This document shows positions 43,697 through 54,829 of a stretch of 64,000 nt of DNA, piece after piece. Where the stretch lies: the NCBI GenBank assembly GCA_014529385.2, contig CM043967.1:133044682-133108681 (forward strand), written 5' to 3'. The position numbers and the translations under genes are program-made. Under the pieces are notes generated by a model. That model was not told where the DNA came from. It saw only the letters and a program-made list of their open reading frames with translations, and did not search any database. Source of the DNA: Adiantum capillus-veneris. Its lineage: Eukaryota > Streptophyta > Polypodiopsida > Polypodiales > Pteridaceae. The first letter of the stretch is position 1. The number at the start of each line of letters is the position of its first letter.

Positions 43697-44899
43697 TGTT
43701 GCTAATTGGACTATTTTCTTATTTTTAATGATTAATTTCTTTTTTAGGATATTTTATTATGTGCACTAAGAACTGTTAAAAGATTGTAGCTACAGGAAAT
43801 GCCATCAGGAACGGACAACTCTGATGTGTCATTTGATGGGTGACGGTAAACATCGCGAAGGAGTTTCCGTACGTTCGGTGGAAAGGGCCGGGTTACGAGT
43901 GCCCCTGATGCGTCACATGATGGGTGACGGGTGCATCAGTAAGGGGGCATCCCGTAGGCTAAGGAGGAAATCCGAATTGAGTAAGAAAATACGCGTAAGA
44001 ACGCAAGCACAAGAATAAAGATGGGTTCAATGAAGCTTTTTACGAAAAGCAGGAACAATCACGGGAAGGCAGACGCTTTCCTGCGAGGAATCTATGTTTG
44101 CATTGCATTCGTGCATGTGGTTGCATCCAGGGACGCCTGGGAAGTGTTGTGAAATGCATTGGTTTTAACTTATAAGGTTTTATTGAATTTTTGGGCAGGT
44201 TCAGACCAATTTTAAAATATGCCAGCCGCCCACTTAATAAGTGGGTAGCCACTTAGAAGATAAAGCAACAAAACCAGCCAGCGAATTCTCTCCCTATTTC
44301 GGGTAGAAAAAAAAAAACGGCTGCGATCTCTACGCGAGCAGCTATTCGTTCCGTGGTCAAGGAGCTATAAAAGCACCACATGCCCTCACTCAAAGGGGGT
44401 ACCAACGTGAGCAAGAGAAGACTCTACCGCAAGAGATCGTGAGACTACGAAGCACGGAAGTCGCTTTTTCCCGCGCAAGAGCGATAGGTATCTATTGTGG
44501 ATTCTCCATACGAATTGTTGTCGCGTGTTTGTGTGGTTTGTTTTGCAGGAATCTCCCGTCTTACAGGAAGGCCCTTCACGGGAAGTACGGCTTCACGCCT
44601 AAGTCACTTACGGGAAAGGGCTTCGCGCCTAAGTCCCTTACGGGAAGGAACGGCCTTGTGCCCAAGCCCTTTACGGGAAAGCACGACATTCGGGTCTAAG
44701 ATTACCGAACGGAGGGGTTTCCTCGGGTTCTCGTGCTTGTATATGAATTCTCCCTGAATAAAAGAATACTCTTAACGGGGGGGGACCAACCCATCTTCTG
44801 GTCCCCAATACTATGTCGATCTTCTCCCTTCTCTCACATTTGCAAAGTATTTTAATTTTCAGATTTTCAAGTGCTCGTGTATGCTCCCGTTTTGTGACA
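43697..44899 (+). repeat. Right LTR of the composite (plus orientation)
   Basis: 1203 bp from TGTTGCTAATTGG to TTTTGTGACA. A TATA box (GCTATAAAAGCACC) lies near 44365. Two TGACG modules sit in U3. Downstream of the TATA box a ~30-bp unit (CTTACGGGAAGG with GCGCCTAAGTCC) is repeated about four times (44565-44690). Confidence 0.85.
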
Positions 44900-44932
44900 G
44901 TGATTGTAGATCCGAGATGAATAGGCCAAGTG

Positions 44933-45989
44933 TCCCAGCGAGTTTGGAGCTATGGGTGTGTAGAGGATGATTTATGGAGCCTACTCGTCTTTTCAGATCA
45001 GCAATTTGAGTCCCGGATGTCAAGTTATTAGCAATAAAATTTTTGCATGGGGCCATGTTTGTGCATGGTTGGTTTCATTGGTAGACATGCCATCTGAGTT
45101 TTTGGAGCTTGTTAGGATTTGAAAATGACGGTATGGATCTGATAGAAAGTGACGACATGTCAAACATAGTCCTGGTCAATGAGTTACTATGAGCTGAAGT
45201 TTTTGCCAAGTGACAAGGGTGTGATGCCAGAAAAAAATTTCCCAATTTTGAGTGCATCGGTTGATGGCCCGCCAAGAAGGTAATAGGGACGTGCTTGCAG
45301 AGATTAACTAGCTCTACAAGCATGGCTATACAAGCATGGCTTTACATGTTGGCAAAGGGATCCCTGAGCATTAATAATTGGAAATTATCTGAAGTTGGGG
45401 CATAAAATGGGGACTTTTTTGAGATTTTGTGGTGAACTTTTTGGAGCTTGAAGGGCCAGTGGGGAGGGGATCCCCATGGGCTTTCCATCTGGTGTTGCCT
45501 TGGTCCCACATACAGTGTGCAAGGCGAGGGAGTTAGAGTATTTGACCAGGGGTGTGAGCCCTTATATGGACACAACGGGAGAGAAAGGGAGCTCTTGCAT
45601 GTGCAGTCTATGGCGGTTGGTCCCGTCGGTGTGTGTTGGCACGAGTGGTGCCCACGAGCATGACTAGGTGGTTCTAGCCGTGCTTGCCACCAATGGTGGT
45701 GGTTGTACAGCGGGCGATCAGATGCTGGCGTGTCAAGCCTTATAGGTGGTGGTTTCACATACCCTTATGGGGATATTCTTTTATGAGGGTGAAGATGGGG
45801 CACCGAGGGCGCAGTCGATGCTCTTCTAGGGGAACAAAAAAGGCTGAAATTACCAAGGAGGGGCATCCTCTGCAAGTGGGGCCAAGAATAGACAAAGTTG
45901 GGGCTAAATTGGGGGTCCTCTCATGCCCAAAGGGTCAACTCTCTTATAGGTTTTGGGTTGTAGTGTTTTGAAAGCTTCCGGGGAGCTCT
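44933..45989 (-). other. Flank right of the composite, probable LINE 5' sequence
   Basis: Presumed continuation of the LINE upstream region, because the 33-bp repeat at its left edge matches LINE-side sequence at 34754. No gene recognised. Confidence 0.4.
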
Positions 45990-48160
45990 CAGTTGGGAGG
46001 AAGAAGAAGGGGCCCTGTTTTTTTACAAAAGATGAGTTTTTTTCCATAAAGGAGAACTTGGAGGGGTGTTTCAGGGCTGCAAAGGAGAGGAAGGAGCGCT
46101 TTTGGTTGGAGCCAAAGGAGGAAAAGATAGAGCTTGAGGCGGAGCTCCAGGTGGTGGAGAAGGAGAGGATCTTGTAGATAATTTTTTTTGGATCCAACGA
46201 GGGCGCCATTAGGGAGTTTTTTCCTGTTGTTCTCAATGAGGAGAGTCGGATAAGTGATGAAGCCATGATTGTCATTTTTGTATTGATTGAGGTTGTCATG
46301 CCGAGCCGGATGTTATCAAGATTTCATGGATGCTTGTAGAAGGTTTTTTGGTCACATTTGAAGCAAAGCATGCCAGTTTTGGTGCCATTTCTTCCCTTTT
46401 CCCCCGTTCTTCTCTTTTCTCTGTTTCAATTTTGTGGTGCCAGTGTTCCAGGTATGTGTGTCTCCCCAGGCCTCGATGTGCATGAGAGAGAAAAACAGAG
46501 CGGTGTGTGTTGCTTCATGGTCGTAAAGAGAAAGTCCGGTGTGGATTGTTGTCAATTGTGTGAGTTTTGAAGGTTAACTCTAGTGGATTGGGGTCTAGTG
46601 ATTATCCTGAGGTATAGAGAGGTAGAGTGCTTGGGTTTTGGGTTTGTTCCCCTTCCCACCATCCATCTTCTGGTGCCCCCACTAAGGAGCATGATGATGC
46701 CCCAATTTGAAGATTAAATTGGTGTTCAACGGCTGGCTAGAAGCAATTGGCAAATGGTTGAAATATTTGTTGGATTTGTTTGAAGATAGCATAGATGATG
46801 GAGCCAAGCTTTGGCCCCACATTTATAGGTGTTGAAGACCCTAAAAACTCGCTAGAAAAATTTAATTTGTGGATATCAATGCAAATGTTGACATATGCAT
46901 AGAAATGCATACGGTGCCACTGCAAATGCGCGTACATGCAAAGATTTGGTACAATGATTTGAAAGATGATAATCGAAGTTCATGGGAGGAATTGAAGAGG
47001 CAACTTCTGGAGCGGTTTCAAGAAGTGATCACCCCGATAGAGGAGGGTGCAAGGCTGAAAGCGGTACGCCATGATGTAAGTAAATATTTTTTTGTTTTCA
47101 TTGAACCGTAATGGCACCTGCTGGAAACAGATAGAGATTTCCACTACGGTGTTGATACCTATGAAGACATGGTGTATCTGGCCAAGATGAAGTGTAGAAA
47201 GATGAAGTAGAAAATGGAGTTGGATTTGTCAAAGCCTGCAAATTATGTGCCCATCGCAAAGCTAACAAAATATTCCATATTCAACCAAAGGTAGTTCCAA
47301 ATGTGCAAGATGTAAAGCCCGTTAAGGTAAGGTCAACAATTGATTATGTTTCTTCGAGGTTTCAAGTTTATGATGTGCATGTGCTAGTGATGGATGAGCT
47401 TCTCAAAGAGGATAACCCCCTTGTTGAAGTGAGACAGTGTGCCAAAGAGGTAGAAGGTGTAGGGTTTCCAGAGTAGATTAAAAAGAAGAAGGGGCCCCAT
47501 TTTTGCACAAGGGAGGAGTTTTTTTCCACAAAGGAGAACTTGGAGGGGTGTTCCGGGGATGCAAAGGAGATTAAGGAGAGCCTTGTTTTAGAGCCAAAGG
47601 AGGAAAAGATAGAGCTCAAGGCCGTGGACCTCCTGGCGGTGGAGAAGTAGAGGAGCTTGCAGACAATTTGTTTGGAGCCAACGAGGGTGCCATCAGGGAT
47701 TTTCTCCCTACGATTCTCAGCAAGGAGAGTCACACAAGTGATGAATCCGAGATTATCATTTTTGTTTTGCTCAAGGTTGCCATGCTGAGCCAAATGTTGC
47801 CGATTTTTTATGGATGTTTGTAGAAGGTCTTTTGGTGGCTATTGAAGCCAAGCATGCCAATTTTTGGTTTTGTTTCTACCCCTTTCCCCCCTTCTTCTTG
47901 TTGCTCTACTCCAATTGTGTGGTGCCGATGTGTGTGCCTCCCTGGGCGTCTGTGTGTGTGTGAGAGAGAAAGACAAAGTGGTGTGTGCTACTGCATGGTT
48001 GTAAACGAGTTAGTCCAGTGTGGATTGTTTTCAATTGTGTAAGTTTTGAAGGTGAAATCTAGTGTATTGGGGTGTAGTGATTATCCTCCGCTATAGAGAG
48101 GCAGATTGCTTGGGTTCTAGGTGTGTTCCGCTTTCCCCCCATCCATATTCTATTGGCGCT
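45990..48160 (+). repeat. Two ~0.7-kb direct repeats about 1.49 kb apart
   Basis: 45995-46680 and 47485-48160 are diverged direct copies. Both carry a coding-like stretch (KKKGP, EEFFSxKENLEGC, LEPKEEKIEL) and then a shared non-coding part ending CCATCCATNTTCT. The spacer holds a degenerate gag. The structure could be LTR-like repeats round a deleted element or a simple segmental duplication. Confidence 0.7.
46740..47300 (+). pseudogene. Degenerate Ty3 gag relic
   Basis: Frames give FIGVEDPKNSLEKFNLW, then, after a frameshift, AKIWYNDLKDDNRSSWEEL and KRQLLERFQEV, the pattern of the Ty3 gag core (WY.DL, SWEEL, ERFQ). It lies between the two direct repeats. Stops and shifts are frequent; no knuckle, protease or pol remains. 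Confidence 0.6.
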
Positions 48161-50950
48161 ACATTAGGGACTTGCCATGTGCATGTGCACGTTGTGACGA
48201 GTTTTGGTGAAATGGTGTGGAACACCCCAAAGTCTTTGAGATATGTTTTTTAATGTTTTTGGGGGTCTTATATGTAAATAATTCATGCTTGTACAAAGTG
48301 TACAAAGGCGGTGTGTGCCAGCTGTCTCTACGCATGCGGGCCAGTTGTGCAGGGTACATAGTTTTTCTGTTTTTGTACATAGAAGTGTCGAGACTTCAAA
48401 GTGTGAGTTAGTGCTTTAAAAATATGAATAAAAACTTAACTTTTATCAGCTTGGGGTAGTGAGTGAGTGGGAGTTTTTAGATGTGAAGAAGAAAGCCTCT
48501 CTTGCTGCAGTCTGCGGTGGTGCGTGGGGGTTGTGTAGTGGAGGTGCCCGTGTGTGTGTGCGAGGGCCTGGGGCCTTTATTGGAGAGTGTGTCTCTCATC
48601 AAGAATTCCATGAACATGAGTGGTGACCTCTGCAATTTCACCCCTCTTCTCTCGTTTTGGTGATGGAAGCTGCGTGAAGTGGAGCTCTCTTGTACGCGTG
48701 TGCCTGCTACTCAGGTTTGGCAGTGAAAGCCCCTTCTTATTGTTGTGAATGGGAGGTTGTTTCCCCATGTTTTCCATGGTTTTTTCTGAGTTTTTTGGCT
48801 GAGCATCATGAGTCTTTGTATAACTCATGATTGGCATGGTTTTTGATGGGTTTGTGTGCATGGTTGTGAGCGACTTTGGAGCCCCTTCCTGCATATGCAA
48901 GGGCTGCTGAGATGGTGTGAGGGTATGGTGTTTATGAACAAAAGTGCAGAGATTTTTCTTTGTTTTCATTGGTTTGTTTTCCCAAAACTTAGTGCCTTTT
49001 TTGCTTCCTTGACTGCAATTGATCATAGTTAGGGCTATGACAGTATGGTGGGAAGCTAGTCGAGTGTAGGCGGGGTTTTGTGCATGCAAGGGTGAGTGTG
49101 TTTGTGAGTGGAGATTGGATCCTATCCTCTTGTGAGAGCTACTTTACTTTTCCTCATATATCTTGTGAGTATGGAGGTGTTATAGAGGCCACCCCCCAAT
49201 CCTTCACAACGTGCTTATGAAAGCAAGCTAAAAACAGAAATTAATCCCACACACCCTTTTGATATCAGAAACCATGTCCATATGTAAAAATTTACAAAAA
49301 CTCAAGATAATTGGAGCGATAGATATGTGTCTTGAGAGGTGATAATTGGAGAGATAGAAGAACAAAGAATATAAGGGAGATAAAGATAGATTTGGTTAGA
49401 TAGAGAGATAGATTGGGCTAGAGATTAAAAAACAAAACAACAAGAAACAATATAATCACAAAGTAAAGCACACCTTATTTGACAAACCCTTGGGGAGTTA
49501 TTTGGCAATTTTATGGAGAGACAAGGAGAGGGAAGACTTCAATCCTTGATTGATATACCAAGTTCAAGTCTATCTTTGATTAGAATTGATCTTGTAAGGG
49601 ATGCTGACAAGATTGACTAGTCTTCCTCGAGGAGCAAGGTAGGGATTAGGTTTATGTTTATGACTAAGTACAATTAGGCATTAATCCTCTCACCCTCCAT
49701 TGAATGGTTTTCAAGGAAGAAGAGGTCCCCTTTTATACGTGAAGGGAACCCCCACAAAGGGTTACAAAAGAAAGAGTGGAGCCAATGTGAACATGAGCTG
49801 GAAAATGAATTGTTCCTATATGATGTGGGTAGACTAGGGTCCACCATTTTGATCATATCCCCTAAGCAGTGGCTCCAAATAAACAAGCAAAAATAGGTTC
49901 AAAAACTTCAACTTTAGTATATTATGATAAATATACTCATGCATCTAAAATTTTACAAAATATATCTCCTATCATTCGTTTCCACTATGTATCCAGCACA
50001 ACATGACAATGCATGGATTCTTGATGCCATGGGTACACTCTCATTCCACTTGAGTTCTTGATTTACTTGTGATTACAGAGCACCCTCAAGCAATTTTTTG
50101 TTCGTGCACATGAAGTGTACTGTTGACCCTTAACGTCATGCCACAAATTTCTTTATCATTAAGTTGTGGCCTTCTTTTATTTTTAGACTACCAGTCAACT
50201 TCTATAATCAAACAATGTTAATATCTCTACTACCATCGCGAAGGTCTCTACCAATAATAATAAAACTTTCAAAGATCAAAAGTTAACATAAAGTCATTCT
50301 TTTTTTTTTGAAGGAAAAAGAAATAAAGTTACACTCTAAACTAGTTAAATTATGTGAGTTATCAATGGTCCTCGATTGATACACATCCACTTAGTAAAGC
50401 ATGCAATCATAACAACATGATTTCATGCATACCATGCTAGCAACATAGACACATGAATTCCATAATCAATAAAATCAAACAAGGAAGAAAGGCATGGAAG
50501 AATTACACATGTTCGTATACTTGAGATGTCCTTGGGTGGATGGAAATGTCCCCTTAGAAGTTGGATGACAATGGATAGCCAAGCTACTCTCCATGCTCTT
50601 GTAAATTGCATAAAAGATAACAAAACAAAACTATACCTTGAAGAGGCATATAAACATGAAAAGAAGTCATTTACTCAGTGGAAGAAAAGATAGAATATGA
50701 ATTGTAGAGAACTAATCTACTTGTCACTTACCACACTAGCAGTGCTCAAGGAGAGAGAATTTTGTATAGATTTTTTGGTAGCCCTATGGCTAAATATTTA
50801 TCATCATTGTCAAGAAAACTAAATTCATCCTTAGTGAGACCATCTTAAAAGAATTCCTTATCATACAATATACATAGGTTTAGTATAAATTTCACTAGGT
50901 GGGTACTCATATTGCTCAAAAGAATAAACTTGTGCAATCAAGGAGGTGTT
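48161..50950. other. Non-coding repeat-rich stretch
   Basis: No supported gene. Contains GT-rich words near 48530-48600 and a C6/G6 run at about 49188. From 49.2 kb the sequence becomes AT-rich, with a T10 run near 50300. Likely old transposable-element debris. Confidence 0.5.
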
Positions 50951-50961
50951 CTCCACTAGAC

Positions 50962-51205
50962 AGGGATTACTCATGGTTAATAGACATATCATCCATTCTA
51001 ACTCCTAAAAGATTTCCTCACATGATAATTTAGCTACCAGATCTCATTCACGGTAGCTAAGCCTCAAAATAGCTCTTATATGGTTGCGAGGATCTGGTAT
51101 AGGTAACCTCTTACCCTTGCATGGGATCTAGTAGCTAAACTAGCATGTGATAAAAAATTAGAAAATTTAGAATGGATGATACTTCTATGAACTTTGACTG
51201 ATCCC
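50962..51205. repeat. Foldback/MITE-like inverted repeat
   Basis: Imperfect arms of roughly 90 bp. Strongly matching blocks are TATCATCCATTCTAA (50990-51005) with its complement near 51167-51181, CACATG with its complement, and TTTAGCTAC-AGATC with its complement near 51125-51140. The loop is about 60-70 bases. No clear target duplication was found. Confidence 0.65.
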
Positions 51206-52120
51206 TATCAAAGATCTAGAAAATTGCAAAAGCTGCAAAAAATTGTAGAGATTGTCGACCATGAGTCTCCATTTTTTGACAAGGTGTTTTTAAAAGTGAA
51301 CGACAACTAAACATAAGCAAGCAAGCTCTTCTTTCTACGTAGTAATTGAAAAATCCTTATTCATCAGCATTAACAAAGTCAATGTTGATGCCTTTAAGGA
51401 TACATGGCAAGTTTTTCTTAGTGACAGACAATGCTTTTCGTCAAAATTGACATTAGCAACTTACTTTGACTTGATGGCTTCAATCTAGCAATGTTGATAA
51501 ATGTTCCTATTGCAGTTGCTCATATATAATCATTCTTTAATTTTTCTTGACAATTTTTGAAACAAGGTATTCATCTTGCTTGGACAACACATTACCCATA
51601 GATTCATTCCTTGACAATTCTTGAAACAAGTTATTCATCTTTTCTTGCTTGGACAACACGTTACCCAATAGATTCATTTATCAACATGCATCATAGTTTT
51701 GATTTTGAAAATATTGCACTAGTTTTCCCTCCTACTACCCAACGTTCAACCACTCTCATAGAGGGTGGCCACATGGAAACTAGACCAAAAGATAGCATCC
51801 AACTACTTGATATGCAAGAATTTAGGGACTTGGAAACATATATGTCTATTTTAGAGTCCAAATTTACACAACTAAATGTGAATGTGAGCAAAATGTTTGA
51901 TGTGTTGGTGCAATTTCTCCAATAGTTGACCAAGCGCCAAGTTAATGAGAAAACGAGGGCTTCTTTGGCCCCCCTTCCTATAATAAACACACTTGGCCTG
52001 CAAAAGCAAGGCTCCAATCTAGAAGGGTTTCCACTTCTCCCCATATGCCAAGCCTCACTATCTTTTTGTAGTGATAGTGAGAACCACAAACATAAATTTC
52101 ATATCGTGGAACGGAGTTGA
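51206..52120 (+). pseudogene. Unidentified frame (51611-52117) in old repeat DNA
   Basis: One frame of about 169 codons with a single stop (51923) includes DLETYMSILESKFTQLNVNV, which looks coiled-coil. A ~65-bp direct duplication (TTGACAATTYTTGAAACAAG ... GGACAACACRTTACCCA) covers 51545-51675 and gives the frame its start. I recognise no family; an element gag fragment is possible. Confidence 0.25.
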
Positions 52121-53039
52121 CTTTACTAGTGCATGAAGGCTACCAGAGGTTGTTAAATTCTTGAAAAACACACTCAATCCTTGTCTCACCCAAATCTACA
52201 CTCTACTGTATGTCAAACAATAGAAGCTATCTACAACATCACATACAAATCTCATGAGTTCACCAATAAAATGGAATCTAAACGAGACGAAACGTATAGA
52301 GTAGGTTGATAACATGTAAAGACACATGCCTCAACACTTAAATCTCCTTTCATTCACTAACCAAAATTTCACTTATTATCTACTGGGTAAATTTGACCTA
52401 ACCATGTTTAGCCTCGAATACACCCTAGAGCTTAGCAATGATGCCCCTACACCCCTCCAATGCATAAAATGCAGATTTATTATGTAAATCTAGAGGGATG
52501 AGCAGAATAAAGAGTAGACAAGCAACAAAAAAACACACTTTCATCAAAAGAAAATTACAATGTAACAAAGATCTTTCATCTGTGAATGCAATGAAGCATA
52601 TGACACTTCAATTAGACACTTCACGAGGGATTTATGTGCTTGAGAAGAAATCACAAGAGTACACAGTGCTTTGTAAGTCAATCGTAATACTTACTATCCA
52701 AAAATCCTCCCTTAGGTTTTAAAAAAAATGGCTTTGATACTTAGGGTTCAAAAATGAGAAAAGATTTTAACTCACAACAGCCTAGGATTTCCTTGATACA
52801 ATCTAGAAGCACGTAGCCCCACTCTGTCTAGCTCATAATCACATAATAGCTACAAAATAATTTTGGAAGTAAAAGAACTACAATGGCTTAGGGTTGTGGA
52901 CCTTTGCCTTCACAAAGATCAGAACATCGCTATTTCATTATAATTATTGATAATTACTCACAATATGTATTTTTTTCATACTTAGAGAAAAAATTAGGGT
53001 TTTATATGTTTTCAAAAGACTTTATAAAGCTATGAACAA
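52121..53039. other. Non-coding stretch
   Basis: Nothing recognisable apart from short spurious open frames. Probably the decayed upstream part of the copia relic that follows. Confidence 0.4.
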
Positions 53040-53985
53040 GGTATTCATCATAAACATAATATTCACCCCAATAGAATGGTGTTCATGTATATTCATTCTG
53101 GGTTATCCCGTGCTTTCTAGAGTGAAGCTAACCTTGATAGCAATACTTGTTTAGAATCATCTTCCTACTAGTGCTCCTTTTGGTAAGATAGCCATCAAAA
53201 CATGGACAGGTGAAATCCTTTCTATATCTCATTTTCAAACCTTTGTATTTATTGCTATATTAGAGTTTCCAAAAACACAGGAACAAAACTTGAGTCTTGA
53301 CGCTCCTAGACTCAAAGATAATTTTATTTGATATTTTGACACTTCCAAAGGCTACAAACTCTATGATCCTTCCTGAATCCCCAAAGAAAGTACTTATGAA
53401 TGGTGATGCTACTTTCAATGAGCAGCTTGTGGGGGTACATATTAGATTGATGATTCTAATAATAATAAACCTCTACTTCATGCCTTTTCATTGTTTTATG
53501 ATATTGAAACTCTTTCTAAATAAAGGAGTAGCTTTACACTTCACAACCATCAATTCTGAATGCTACTAATGTTGATATTGATATTCTTGTTGATGGGTGT
53601 ATCGTTTTTTAGCATGGTTCTTATCATGTTTATGATGAAGATACTATTAAAAATGGTCTTTGTACTTTTAAAGATCTTGAGATTAAAGTGAGGCTATCTC
53701 TTCTCTGAGAAAAGGAACAATGAAAAGAGGCCATGGAATCAAAGTATGACTCTCTTATCTCTAAAGGTCCATGAATATTGATTGAATTACCTCTTGGTCC
53801 TACAACCATCAAGTGTAAGTGGGTGTATAAAAAAAAATTCAAAGCATATGGATATTTTGGGAAATTTAAGGCACAATTAATCGCCAAAGGCTACTCTCAA
53901 ATTGTTAACATTGGTTATCAAAAGATCTTTTCATAAGTTATTTGCAATGCTAGTATTTGGGTCTTATTGCATTTGCCATTCAATT
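53040..53985 (+). pseudogene. Degenerate Ty1/copia Pol relic
   Basis: Frames give YSPQ-stop-NGV (integrase), MNGDATFNEQLVG (integrase-RT linker), then KYDSLISKGP, TTIKCKWVYKKK and AKGYSQIVNIGYQKIFS (RT start). Each aligns in order with the intact copia element at 5134-10609. Stops and indels are dense, and it lacks gag, protease, the rest of RT and LTRs. It is an old relative of the intact element. Confidence 0.85.
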
Positions 53986-54600
53986 TGACTACTTTTCTGA
54001 ATTGTGATTGTAAGGTTTCCACCTTTCTAGAAGCGGGAAAATAAACCCTAAAGCTTTAATTGAGAGGACCAGACCAACAAATTGGTAAACCAATATATCA
54101 AAAGCAGTCAAAATTGGTATTTTTGAAATCTTAAGCACGACAACATTATAGCTAGTAATTTTCAAAACTGAATTCATATGAAAATTGACCCCGTATGGCG
54201 TCCGAAAGTTTTCATAACTACTTTAATTTGCTAAATAATTGAAAGGATTTAGTAATCATTGAATATGAAGACATTTTAGAAGACTTTTTATAACCTCTCA
54301 GATAGATATTTATGGTTTAAGAAAAAAATATGCTTGAAAATTAGCAAATTTGGCAATCAAGATTGGCAGGTGCTAGGGAGGATATGTTTGACCTACCAGG
54401 GGCTAAAATAGCAGTAGAGGGTGCTTCATAGAAATGAGGGACCGCCCAAGGTTGCGAAATTGAGCCCTAGTTACGAGAAACCTATAAATAGACCCCTAGG
54501 CTTCTCATTTTTACGTAGATTGGAGACCTAGCCTCATCTCTCGTGCATAGAGAGACTCTGTCCAAGAACTCTAGTTGATTAGCAAAGGTAATTAGCATTA
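53986..54600 (+). promoter_or_regulatory. Promoter-like segment before the satellite array
   Basis: A TATA box (CCTATAAATAGACCCC, 54480-54495) is followed by a GC-richer transcribed-leader-like stretch. It resembles an LTR U3/R region whose boundaries I cannot define. It may belong to the element that owns the small frame at 59217. Confidence 0.35.
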
Positions 54601-54829
54601 GCCCTTGTTATTTAGTAAAAATATATTAATATATACTTAATTACTTAATTAATCTTATAAATTAAGAAGATTAATTCTCTTTATCTCTATTATAAATTAC
54701 TCTCTTAATGTAAATACACTTTTAATTATTCAAATTAAGATTGTGATTATTAATCTAATCAATTAGTAAACCATATGAGTCTACAATTAATCAATTTTGT
54801 CTTTAATTAAGAGAAATTATATCATTTAA

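Larger units (their letters stand above)
34797..44899. mobile_element. Head-to-head chromovirus composite with inverted LTRs
   Basis: The left end is an LTR on the minus strand (34797-36775); the right end is an LTR on the plus strand (43697-44899). Both point outward: TGTCACAAACGGGAGC at the left end and GCTCCCGTTTTGTGACA at the right. Inside, a minus-strand gag (39487 leftward) and a plus-strand gag (39568 rightward) start back to back around an imperfect palindrome centred near 39538. There is no 5' LTR or primer site in the middle. A 33-bp direct repeat flanks the whole. Confidence 0.85.
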
